DNA of 18,492 bases from Pseudomonadota bacterium (GTDB lineage: Bacteria > Pseudomonadota > Alphaproteobacteria > Rhizobiales > Tepidamorphaceae), in assembly GCA_023458595.1 (NCBI GenBank), contig JAEWYT010000081.1:1-18492 (forward strand), given 5' to 3'. The notes below the pieces were generated by a model. That model saw only the letters and a list, made by a program, of their open reading frames with translations. It made no database searches and was not told where the DNA came from. Positions within the stretch are counted from its first letter, which is position 1. Every line of letters begins with the position of its first letter. The position numbers and the translations under genes were made by a program. Shown in pieces: positions 7,190 through 13,939 of the stretch.

Positions 7190-8614
7190 ATGGGTCGCGT
7201 CGAGATTCACGCCTCCACCGCTTCCGGCATCCTGGATCGGATGGGGCGGATGACGCGCGCCGAGTTGCTGGCCTTGCAGTTCGGCAAGCTCAAACGCCAA
7301 CTCGATCGCCTGTACCACACCAATGCATACTATCGCGCCAGGCTCGACGCCGCCGGCGCGCACCCGGACAAGATCGACTCGCTCAAGGCGTTCAGGGAAC
7401 TCGTTCCGCTGTCCACCAAGGCCGACTTTCTCGCCGATCAGGAGGAACATCCCCCCTTCGGGCTGCGCGTCGGTGTCCCGCACGACGAGGTCGCCCTCGT
7501 CAACATGACGGGTGGAACGTCCGGTCAGGGCCAGGAAGTCTACGGGCGCACCTACGCCGACGTCGTGGTGCAAGGATACCTGCACTGCCTGCCATGGTTT
7601 CTGGCGGGACTGCGGCCGGGACAATTCGCCATGAATTGCGTTCCCGCGGGAGGACTGACCACCGGCGGATGGGGTCCGCCCGACGGGCTCCGCATCGCCG
7701 GCGCGGCCGCGATCCACGTCGGCGGTGCCATGACCACCGAAGCCAAGATCGCGATGATGACGCGGTTCCCCGACGTGAACTTCATCTACGCGTCCACCAA
7801 CTACGTGATGACGCTAGCGGAGGGAATGCGCCGTGCCGGGATCGATCCGAGGATAGCGTTTCCGAACCTGAAGACGATCTTCCTGGTCGCCGAAGCCTAT
7901 TCGGTCGAGTGGGCGCAGCGCATGAAGGACTTCTGGGGCTGCGACCTGCACGAGGGCTACGGCTCGACCCAGGCGGCCGGCTTCGCACACGTGACCTGTC
8001 AATGCGGCGTCGTCGACGATTCCGGCCGGCGCGGCGCCATGCACGCCCTGGAGTGGCACACGCTGACCGAGATCATAGATCCCGACACGGGCGAGCCGGC
8101 GGAACCGGGCGAGGAAGGCGAGATCATCATCACCAATCTCGACATCGTCGGCGCGCCGGTGCTGCGCTTCTCCAGCCGCGATCGCGCCCGCTATCTGCCG
8201 CACACTTCGTGTTCGTGCGGGCGCCCGTGGGACGCGATCGAAACAGGCACGATCGGCCGCTACGACGACATGATGAAGATCCGCGGCAACAACGTCTGGC
8301 CGTCGGCCGTCGATGCCGCGATCTTCGCCTTCCCCGAGGTGGAGGAATACTCCGGACGGGTCTTCGTCGACCAGGCCGGGCGCACCGAGGTCGAGGTCCT
8401 GATCGCGCTCGATCCGCGCGGCGAAAGCCTTGATCCGGACGCGCAACTCGCACTGCTGAAAAGCATAGGCGAGCGCGTCAAGGAGAAGACCAACGTGCGG
8501 ATGAAGTTCCGGACGGCGAAACGCCAGGACCTGCCGAATTTCGCATACAAGGCGCGTCGCTGGCGCGACGAGCGCCAGCAAGGCTACGACGCGTTCGCAA
8601 AGAGCCAGGGCTAG
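7190..8614 (+). CDS. Acyl-CoA ligase, phenylacetate-CoA ligase (PaaK)-like
   Basis: AMP-forming ligase of 474 residues that should activate a carboxylic acid to its CoA ester. The PaaK-like pattern is clear: phosphate loop MTGGTSGQGQ (106-115), EGYGSTQ (255-261), ELT/TEIID region (about 290-297), GRYDDMMKIRGNNVWP (356-371), and a C-terminal Lys454 in FAYKARR, placed for adenylation. The loop is a variant of the usual SSGTTG. Two cysteine pairs, C270/C272 and C341/C343, may bind metal. AGGAG lies 10 bases before ATG 7190. It follows DUF35 by 49 bases and precedes a small protein by 13. Aromatic or alicyclic acids are plausible substrates by family, but this is not shown. Confidence 0.88.
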   Translation: MGRVEIHASTASGILDRMGRMTRAELLALQFGKLKRQLDRLYHTNAYYRARLDAAGAHPDKIDSLKAFRELVPLSTKADFLADQEEHPPFGLRVGVPHDEVALVNMTGGTSGQGQEVYGRTYADVVVQGYLHCLPWFLAGLRPGQFAMNCVPAGGLTTGGWGPPDGLRIAGAAAIHVGGAMTTEAKIAMMTRFPDVNFIYASTNYVMTLAEGMRRAGIDPRIAFPNLKTIFLVAEAYSVEWAQRMKDFWGCDLHEGYGSTQAAGFAHVTCQCGVVDDSGRRGAMHALEWHTLTEIIDPDTGEPAEPGEEGEIIITNLDIVGAPVLRFSSRDRARYLPHTSCSCGRPWDAIETGTIGRYDDMMKIRGNNVWPSAVDAAIFAFPEVEEYSGRVFVDQAGRTEVEVLIALDPRGESLDPDAQLALLKSIGERVKEKTNVRMKFRTAKRQDLPNFAYKARRWRDERQQGYDAFAKSQG

Positions 8615-8627
8615 GGAGAGAAGCACC

Positions 8628-8825
8628 ATGGATAGCCACGAGGTCGTCGCGGCGGCACGGCGGATACAACAGGAGGCGGCGGCGATCGCGGCCGCCGACA
8701 GCCTGCTGACGGGCCAAGCCACACAGATCACCCGGCTCGCCGAGTGGATCGAGGAAACGGCCGCGATATCGCACGGCGAGATACCCGGGAAGCTGCGCAG
8801 CAACGCCCAGGAGATCGCCCGATGA
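8628..8825 (+). CDS. Small uncharacterised helical protein, 65 residues
   Basis: I do not recognise this protein. It is 65 residues, rich in Ala, Glu, Ile and Gln, with no cysteine, no membrane segment and no signal peptide. Two amphipathic helices seem likely (about 3-23 and 29-48), followed by a short tail. The case for a real gene is context: GGGAG at 8614-8618 about 9 bases before ATG 8628, a 13-base gap to the ligase, and a stop that overlaps the next SDR start as ATGA. It is probably translated with both neighbours. It may be a small subunit or binding partner of the ligase or SDR; that is a guess from position. Confidence 0.7.
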   Translation: MDSHEVVAAARRIQQEAAAIAAADSLLTGQATQITRLAEWIEETAAISHGEIPGKLRSNAQEIAR

Positions 8826-9598
8826 CCGGACGGCTGTCGACCTACACGGCGATCGTCACGGGCGGCGCCTCCGGACTCGGCGCGGCAACCGTCGAGCGCT
8901 TCGTCGCCGAAGGCGCCAACGTCGTGATCGCCGACCTCAACGAAGCGGGCGGATCGGCTCTGGCCGAACGCCTCGGAGAACGCGCCCGCTTCATCAGGGT
9001 CGATCACAACGATCGCGACCAGATCCGGGCCGCCGTCGACCTGGCGATTTCGACATTCGGGGCACTCGACACGGTCGTGGCCAACGCCGGCGTGTCGTTC
9101 GCCGGCCCCATCGACTCCGCCGACGACGCCACGCTCGCGCACGTTATCGGCAACAATCTCGTGGCCCAGTTCAAAGTGGCGCAGGAGACCCTGCCCAGGC
9201 TGCGGGACCGCGCCGCAGCGCATCCCCTGCGGCCGTCGATCCTTTTCACCGCGTCTCTCCAGGGACTCAAGGCGAAGCCGAATTTCAGCGTCTACACCGC
9301 GTCGAAACACGGTGTCGTCGGTCTCGTCCGCGGTCTTGCCCTCGAACTGGCCCCGGCGAAGATCCGCGTCAACTGCGTCTGTCCGACGGTAACCGCCACG
9401 CCGCTTCTCAAGGACTTTCTGCCGGCGATGGCGAACGACGCGGACGAGGCCATGGAACGGTTCCGCCTGACGGTCCCGCTCGGCCATATGGCGGAGCCCG
9501 AGGACACGGCGGCGGCGTTCGTCTTCCTCGCTTCGCCGGACGCCCGCATGGTCACCGGCCATTCGCTGCTGGTCGACGGCGGGCAGATGGCGATGTGA
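8822..9598 (+). CDS. Short-chain dehydrogenase/reductase (SDR 2)
   Basis: Classical SDR of 258 residues. It has TGGASGLG (13-20), Asp38 in VVIADLN (NAD preference), NAG (88-90), N112, and the catalytic S145, Y158 and K162 (YTASK). An insertion of about ten residues precedes the serine strand (RDRAAAHPLRPS, 128-139), which is uncommon and may shape the active site. The C-terminus carries MVTGHSLLVDGG. The start overlaps the small protein's stop, so translation is coupled. Within this operon it most likely oxidises a hydroxyacyl-CoA or alcohol intermediate made by the ligase and hydratase steps. Confidence 0.9.
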   Translation: MTGRLSTYTAIVTGGASGLGAATVERFVAEGANVVIADLNEAGGSALAERLGERARFIRVDHNDRDQIRAAVDLAISTFGALDTVVANAGVSFAGPIDSADDATLAHVIGNNLVAQFKVAQETLPRLRDRAAAHPLRPSILFTASLQGLKAKPNFSVYTASKHGVVGLVRGLALELAPAKIRVNCVCPTVTATPLLKDFLPAMANDADEAMERFRLTVPLGHMAEPEDTAAAFVFLASPDARMVTGHSLLVDGGQMAM

Positions 9599-9615
9599 TC
9601 GACGGGGAGCGGGCC

Positions 9616-10383
9616 ATGACATTTCCCTCGATGCGGCTCGACGGCCAGGTCGCGCTGGTCACAGGCGGCAGCGGAGGCCTGGGACGCCTGGCATGCTGCG
9701 CCTTCGCCGACGCGGGCGCCGCGGTCGTCGTGGCGGGACGCGACCGTGCCAAGCTCGACGAGACCGCCCGCCAGGCCCGCGAACTCGGCGCCCGGGCCGA
9801 GATCGTCGTCGCGGATCTGACCGCACCCGAGGGACCGCGCGCCATGGCCGATGCGGCGCTGGAGCAGTTCGGACGCATCGACGTGCTCCTGAACAATGCC
9901 GGGATCATGCTGGCGAAGCCGTTCATGGACTCCTCGCCGGAGGAGTGGCGTCGCGCGATCGACGTCAACCTTGTCGGTGTGGCCGACTGCTGCCGGGCCG
10001 TCATTCCGCAGATGATCCGCCAGAACTCGGGCCGCATCCTCATGATGGGCTCGATCCTGTCGCTTCGCGGCATCGCCAACCGCAGCGCCTACAGCGTCTC
10101 CAAGGCGGGGATCGCCAGCCTCGGCAAGGTGCTGGCGCTCGAACTCGGCTCATACGGGATCACCGTGAACACGATCGCCCCGACCGTCATCGAGACCGAC
10201 CTCAACCGTGACCTCATCCGCAGCCAGCCGGAACTCTACGGCGGGATCCTGAGCCGCACCGCACTCGGGCGCCTCGGCGTACCCGAAGACCTCGCGGGCC
10301 TGCTCGTCTTCCTGGCCTCGCCCGCCGCCCGCTACGTCACGGGCCAGGTCATCGGCGTGGACGGCGGCTACCTCGCCTCCTGA
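9616..10383 (+). CDS. Short-chain dehydrogenase/reductase (SDR 3)
   Basis: Classical SDR of 255 residues with TGGSGGLG (16-23), NNAG (93-96), and the tetrad N118, S146, Y159, K163 (YSVSK). The second strand ends in AGRDR rather than an acidic residue, so NADP is more likely than in SDR 1 and SDR 2. That fits a step running in the other redox direction, or a different cofactor pool. I chose ATG 9616, with GGGGAG at 9604-9609; the in-frame GTG 9595 would overlap SDR 2. It is the last gene of the plus-strand operon and ends 23 bases before a convergent gene. Confidence 0.9.
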   Translation: MTFPSMRLDGQVALVTGGSGGLGRLACCAFADAGAAVVVAGRDRAKLDETARQARELGARAEIVVADLTAPEGPRAMADAALEQFGRIDVLLNNAGIMLAKPFMDSSPEEWRRAIDVNLVGVADCCRAVIPQMIRQNSGRILMMGSILSLRGIANRSAYSVSKAGIASLGKVLALELGSYGITVNTIAPTVIETDLNRDLIRSQPELYGGILSRTALGRLGVPEDLAGLLVFLASPAARYVTGQVIGVDGGYLAS

Positions 10384-10403
10384 TCGGCGCCGGAGAGCCG
10401 ATC
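10382..10403. terminator. Hairpin between convergent operons
   Basis: GATCGGC (10382-10388) and GCCGATC (10397-10403) form a 7-bp stem with an 8-base loop. It starts in the stop codon of SDR 3 and ends before the stop of the convergent SDR 4. It could serve both strands. Neither side has a T-run, so termination strength is uncertain. Confidence 0.45.
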
Positions 10404-10406
10404 GGC

Positions 10407-11168
10407 CTAAAGGGCGGGCCAGATACCGCCGGACACGGACAGAATCTCGCCGGTCACGTAGGACGACTCGTCGCTCGAGAAGAAAAGCACCGCGTTGGCG
10501 ATGTCGCGCGGCTCGCCGAGACGCTTGAGCAGCGGCTTGGCCGCATAGTGTTCGAGATCGCCCTCTCCCATACGGTCGAGAACGCGGGTGCGGATCGTTC
10601 CCGGCGCGATGCAGTTCACGGTCACATGGGGAGCGAGCTCGATGGAGAGCGTTCGGGTGAACGAAGCGACGGCGGCCTTCGCCGCACTGTAGTCGGCGCT
10701 GCCCATCTCGCCGGCGAAGTTGATGGACGAGATGTTGACGATGCGGCCATAGCCACGTTCGACCATTCCCGGCGCGAAGGCCTTCACCAGGTGGAAGTTC
10801 GGCTTCAGGTTGAGGGTGAACGTGTCGTCCCATCGGGCTTCGTCCATGCTCAGGAACGGCTCGAACAGGGTCTGGCTCCGGATTCCGCCGACGATGTTGG
10901 CGAGCACGTCGACCCGACCGAACGTCTCGTGCACGGCCTTCGCGAATTCAGCGCATTCCGCCCCGACCCGGACATCGGCGCGTCGGGCAAGCACTGAGTC
11001 GGCGTCGCCTCTGATCGCGGCGACCGCTTCCCTCGTGGCATCGAGGCGGGGAGCGGAGATGTCGGTGATCGCGAGGCTCGCGCCTTCCTCCGCGAGTCGC
11101 CGGGCGATCGCCGAGCCCATGGGTCCGCCGGCCCCTGTCACGACGGCGACCTTGTTCATCAATCTCAT
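10407..11168 (-). CDS. Short-chain dehydrogenase/reductase (SDR 4)
   Basis: SDR of 253 residues with catalytic S148, Y160 and K164 (YSAAK) and N120. Two usual cofactor-site motifs are altered: TGAGGPMG (11-18) has Pro where Gly is normal, and the NNAG motif reads ANIVGG (90-95). Asp36 suggests NAD. The C-terminal SYVTGEILSVSGG is typical. ATG 11168 has a GGGGGAA ribosome site and overlaps the stop of the upstream ligase as ATGA; the internal ATG 11159 is less well placed. It probably acts on the product or precursor of that ligase. Active SDRs with such changes are known, so I keep it as a functional enzyme. Confidence 0.87.
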   Translation of the reverse strand: MRLMNKVAVVTGAGGPMGSAIARRLAEEGASLAITDISAPRLDATREAVAAIRGDADSVLARRADVRVGAECAEFAKAVHETFGRVDVLANIVGGIRSQTLFEPFLSMDEARWDDTFTLNLKPNFHLVKAFAPGMVERGYGRIVNISSINFAGEMGSADYSAAKAAVASFTRTLSIELAPHVTVNCIAPGTIRTRVLDRMGEGDLEHYAAKPLLKRLGEPRDIANAVLFFSSDESSYVTGEILSVSGGIWPAL

Positions 11169-13174
11169 GTGTCGTTCCCCCGATTTTGTCCTTGCCGCTC
11201 GTCCAGAACGCGGCCGATTTCCTCGACGGCCTGCGGGTTGACCAGGGCTGACAGGTCGCCCTGCGCCTCGCCGGTCAGCACGGCGCGTATCACCCGCCGC
11301 ATCGTCTTCATGTTCCTGGTCTTCGGCAGATCGCCGACGCACAGGACCCACTTGGGCCTGAAGGCTTTTCCCAGTCCTTCTGCAACGGCGTCCGAGACAG
11401 GACCGACGACGTCGGCTTCCTGCCGGCCGGGCGCCGGAACGACCGTCAGGACGACGGCGGAGCCCTTTACCGCGTCGGGTACCGCCACCGCCGCCGCGTC
11501 GCTGACGAGACCCGTCGACAGGGCCAGGGACTCGATCTCCGCGGGACCGGTACGCTTGCCGGCGAGCTTTATCGTGTCGTCCGACCGGCCGTGCACGAAC
11601 CAGTAGCCGTCCTCATCGCGGGACGCCCAGTCGCCGTGCACCCAGATACCGGGCAACCGGCTCCAATAGCTCTCGATGTAGCGCTCCGGATCCCGCCACA
11701 GGCCCTGGGTCATGCCCATGCACGGCCCGCGGACGACGAGTTCCCCGACCTGACCTGGTCCGACCGGCGCACCGGACTCGTCCACGATGTCGGCGCCGGT
11801 TCCCGGTATGGGACCGGTGAAGCTTGCGGGCTTGATGGGGAACAGTAGATTGGTCGCGAGGATTCCTCCGAGCTCGGTGCCGCCCGTGTAGTTCATCAGG
11901 GGCCGGTCGCCGCCGAGTACGTGGTCGAAGACCCAGAGCCAGGAATCCGGGTCCCACGGTTCCCCGGTGGAGGCGCCGACGCGAAGCGAGGACAGGTCGT
12001 AGCGATCGACGACCTCGGTGCCGTGGCGCATCAGCAATCGCGCCACCGTCGGGCTGACGCCGAGGAAACTCACCTTGTGGTCCTGCACCAGGCGCCACAG
12101 CCTGCCGGGCTCGGGATAGTCCGGGGTTCCTTCGGCGAGCACCAATGTCGCGCCCGCTATCAACGTGGCGACGATCTGTATCGGCCCGACCAGCCAGCCG
12201 ATGTCCGTCATCCACAGCAGGCGATCGTCGGACTTCAGATCGAAGCACAGCCCGAAGTCCTCGCCGGTCTTCGCCAACAGCCCGCAATGGGTGTGGATCG
12301 TGCCTTTCGACCTGCCCGTCGTTCCGGACGTGAAGACGACGAGCAACGGCGCATCCGCGTCGAGCTCGACCGCGGGACCGGCCTCGCCACCCTGCGACAT
12401 GACGTCGCTCCAGGCCATGTCGCGCGGGGCTTTCCGAGCGGATGGCAGGCGCTCCGGGCCGAGCCTGTCGACGACGAAGACGCGACGGAGCGTCGGCAGA
12501 TCGGCGACGGCTTCGTCGACCACGGACTTCATGTCGACGACCCGTCCGCGCCGCAGGCAACCGTCGGCGGTTATGCAGGCGACGGCGCCCCCGTCGCGCA
12601 ACCGCGTCGCCAGGGCATCCGCACCGAATCCCGAGAACAGCGGCAGGACGATGCAGCCGAGCCGGGCCAGCGCGAGAAACGCCACCACGGTCTCGGGTAT
12701 CATCGGCATGTACAGGCCGACCACGTCGCCTGCCTTCAATCCCGATGCGGACAGACCGCCGGCGGCACGCGAAACGTCGGCGACGAGGGCGTCATACGTG
12801 ACCGTCAGAACCACGCCGTCCTCGCTCTCCCAGATCACGGCCGGGCGGCTTCCGAGGCCGCGCTCGATGTTCCGCTCGAGCAGCGTTTCGGTCATGTTCA
12901 TGCGGCCGCCGACACACCACTTGGGCCACGGCGGGCCGGCGCTGAGATCGAGCACCTTCTCGAAGCGGCGGGAGAAGCGGATCCCCAGAAAGTCGATCAG
13001 TGCGGACCAGAACCACTCGGGGTCGGCGTCGGCCCGTGCCGCGAGGCTCGCGTAGTCGGCCTCTCCGACGGCGCGAATGAATGCCGTCCAGTTGGCCGCT
13101 TCGACAAAGGCCGGATCGGGCCTCCAGACGATCTTCGCCGGGGCCCGGCCGGATTCGGTCAGCATGTCCGCCAT
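11165..13174 (-). CDS. Acetyl/acetoacetyl-CoA synthetase-like AMP-forming ligase
   Basis: Large AMP-forming CoA ligase of 669 residues with an N-terminal ACAS-type domain (to about 100), as in acetyl- and acetoacetyl-CoA synthetases. Motifs are phosphate loop FTSGTTGRSKGT (281-292), WMTDIGWLVGP (321-331), NYTGGTE (428-434), HGDW (513-516), GRSDDTIKLAGKR (529-541), and adenylation Lys623 in KTRNMKTMRR. The acetyl-CoA synthetase sequence TWWQTE, whose first Trp limits the pocket to acetate, is TGGTE here. A larger acid, such as a keto- or branched short-chain acid, is therefore likely. GAGAGGGG lies 7 bases before ATG 13174. The gene lies 12 bases after the Dabb gene. Confidence 0.9.
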   Translation of the reverse strand: MADMLTESGRAPAKIVWRPDPAFVEAANWTAFIRAVGEADYASLAARADADPEWFWSALIDFLGIRFSRRFEKVLDLSAGPPWPKWCVGGRMNMTETLLERNIERGLGSRPAVIWESEDGVVLTVTYDALVADVSRAAGGLSASGLKAGDVVGLYMPMIPETVVAFLALARLGCIVLPLFSGFGADALATRLRDGGAVACITADGCLRRGRVVDMKSVVDEAVADLPTLRRVFVVDRLGPERLPSARKAPRDMAWSDVMSQGGEAGPAVELDADAPLLVVFTSGTTGRSKGTIHTHCGLLAKTGEDFGLCFDLKSDDRLLWMTDIGWLVGPIQIVATLIAGATLVLAEGTPDYPEPGRLWRLVQDHKVSFLGVSPTVARLLMRHGTEVVDRYDLSSLRVGASTGEPWDPDSWLWVFDHVLGGDRPLMNYTGGTELGGILATNLLFPIKPASFTGPIPGTGADIVDESGAPVGPGQVGELVVRGPCMGMTQGLWRDPERYIESYWSRLPGIWVHGDWASRDEDGYWFVHGRSDDTIKLAGKRTGPAEIESLALSTGLVSDAAAVAVPDAVKGSAVVLTVVPAPGRQEADVVGPVSDAVAEGLGKAFRPKWVLCVGDLPKTRNMKTMRRVIRAVLTGEAQGDLSALVNPQAVEEIGRVLDERQGQNRGNDT

Positions 13175-13186
13175 AGCCAGCCCCTC

Positions 13187-13477
13187 TCAGTCCGCCGCGA
13201 CGTCGCAGGCGATCAGCGCTTCGATGAAGGGAGTCATATAGGCCCTCATTTCCTGATGCAGTTCCGAGACCTGATAGCGGTCGTGGTCGTCCGAGGTTTC
13301 GAAGGTGGAGAGCACCGCCCAGTCATATCCGCCGGAGCGGTCGGCCCGGTTCGGTCCGTAGGTGTAGCTGCGCACATAGGGCAGCTCGCGCCTTATCCGC
13401 TCGGCATACGCCTCGACGCGGCTGTGGAATTCCGCGTCGGCGCCGGCGATCCGCATCAGAACGATATGATGAAACAC
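13187..13477 (-). CDS. Dabb-family (stress-responsive alpha/beta-barrel) protein
   Basis: Dimeric alpha-beta-barrel type protein of 96 residues, the usual Dabb length. It starts FHHIVLMRIAGAD; a helix (FHSRVEAYAERIRREL) precedes YTYGPNRADRSGGYDWAVLSTFE and a C-terminal helix. I chose GTG 13477 because GAGGAGGAG lies about 6 bases upstream and the sequence begins exactly at the domain; upstream in-frame codons give no family-like residues. Dabb proteins are mostly of unknown role; a few are cyclases or lyases on polyketide-like or aromatic compounds. As first gene of an operon with a CoA ligase and an SDR, a small isomerase/lyase or detoxifying role is plausible but unproven. Confidence 0.82.
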   Translation of the reverse strand: MFHHIVLMRIAGADAEFHSRVEAYAERIRRELPYVRSYTYGPNRADRSGGYDWAVLSTFETSDDHDRYQVSELHQEMRAYMTPFIEALIACDVAAD

Positions 13478-13655
13478 GATCGTCTCCTCCTCGGCTTCGA
13501 GCGCTTCGGCAGGGCGCCGCGGGTACCGAACCCGACGACCCCTGCGGTATCGCTTTTTCGTTGTACCGCTCCATCCACGGCCCGACCGACCACAGCCGCG
13601 CTTCGATGGTGCCGGCACCGGCGCCCACCTCAGAATTTTCGTTGACTGACGCGAA
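13478..13655 (-). other. Leader of the Dabb-ligase-SDR operon, no gene
   Basis: About 180 bases between the operator box and the Dabb GTG start hold no gene I can support. A 6-bp inverted repeat, GCGGTA (13544-13549) and TACCGC (13564-13569), flanks a T-rich loop. I found no convincing -35/-10 pair, although the AT-richer stretch near 13630-13645 is a possible promoter zone. Confidence 0.4.
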
Positions 13656-13673
13656 TGAATGATCCATCGTTCA
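13656..13673. promoter_or_regulatory. TetR/FadR-like operator box B
   Basis: The 18-base TGAATGATCCATCGTTCA matches its own reverse complement at 14 of 18 positions. Its outer halves, TGAATGA and TCGTTCA, agree with the Bacillus FadR-type consensus at all but one base. The same half-site and the run GTTCAGTCA also occur in box A upstream of the enoyl-CoA hydratase-led operon. A wider TTGACTGA/TCAGTCAA repeat surrounds it (13642-13649 and 13671-13678). It probably governs the minus-strand Dabb operon. Confidence 0.5.
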
Positions 13674-13678
13674 GTCAA

Positions 13679-13863
13679 AGAATGACATGCAGGACAATGC
13701 TCTTGGCGTCAAGAGCGGAGTACTTGGCGGCACCAACACCCGGCAATCTCCCATCCGACAGGAAGCGGGAGAACAAGACCGCGGATAACTTGGGACGGAT
13801 CGCATGGAGGCACGGGAGCCCGCTCTCGTAAATCCCACCACGTGACCGAACCGTTGGATCGTC
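13679..13863. other. Intergenic region upstream of the Liv-type transporter
   Basis: No supported gene. CGTGAC occurs at 13841-13846 and again at 13863-13868, 22 bases apart (about two helix turns), which could be paired regulator sites. I did not find a convincing sigma-70 promoter. Confidence 0.35.
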
Positions 13864-13877
13864 GTGACACACGTCAC
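13864..13877. promoter_or_regulatory. Palindrome GTGAC-ACAC-GTCAC, candidate operator
   Basis: A perfect 5-base inverted repeat with 4-base spacer lies about 63 bases before the permease start, nested within a wider GGATCG (13856) / CGATCC (13887) repeat. The regulator is unknown. Confidence 0.35.
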
Positions 13878-13905
13878 CGCGCGATCCGGAAACGACAATG
13901 GCTCA

Positions 13906-13924
13906 GCACGGGCCCCGCCCGTGC
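13906..13924 (+). promoter_or_regulatory. Strong hairpin just before the livH ribosome site
   Basis: GCACGGGCCCCGCCCGTGC is a perfect 8-bp stem with a CCC loop. It ends two bases before the GGAGGGGG ribosome site (13927-13934) of the first permease gene. It could set translation level, act as an attenuator, or keep the ribosome site unpaired. Confidence 0.45.
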
Positions 13925-13939
13925 CCGGAGGGGGAAGGA

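Noticed and set aside
9595..9616. GTG start for SDR 3 overlapping SDR 2
   Set aside because: ATG 9616 has a well-placed GGGGAG and matches usual SDR N-termini.
7814..9622. 602-codon minus-strand frame across the ligase, small protein and SDR 2
   Set aside because: Antisense shadow; no recognisable domain, while the plus-strand genes are clear.
11921..13645. 574-codon plus-strand frame antisense to the large ligase
   Set aside because: Arg/Gln/Asp-rich shadow without family features; the minus-strand ligase has every motif of its family.
13687..13788. Small plus-strand frame (33 residues) upstream of livH
   Set aside because: No ribosome site and no family-like sequence; too weak to call.
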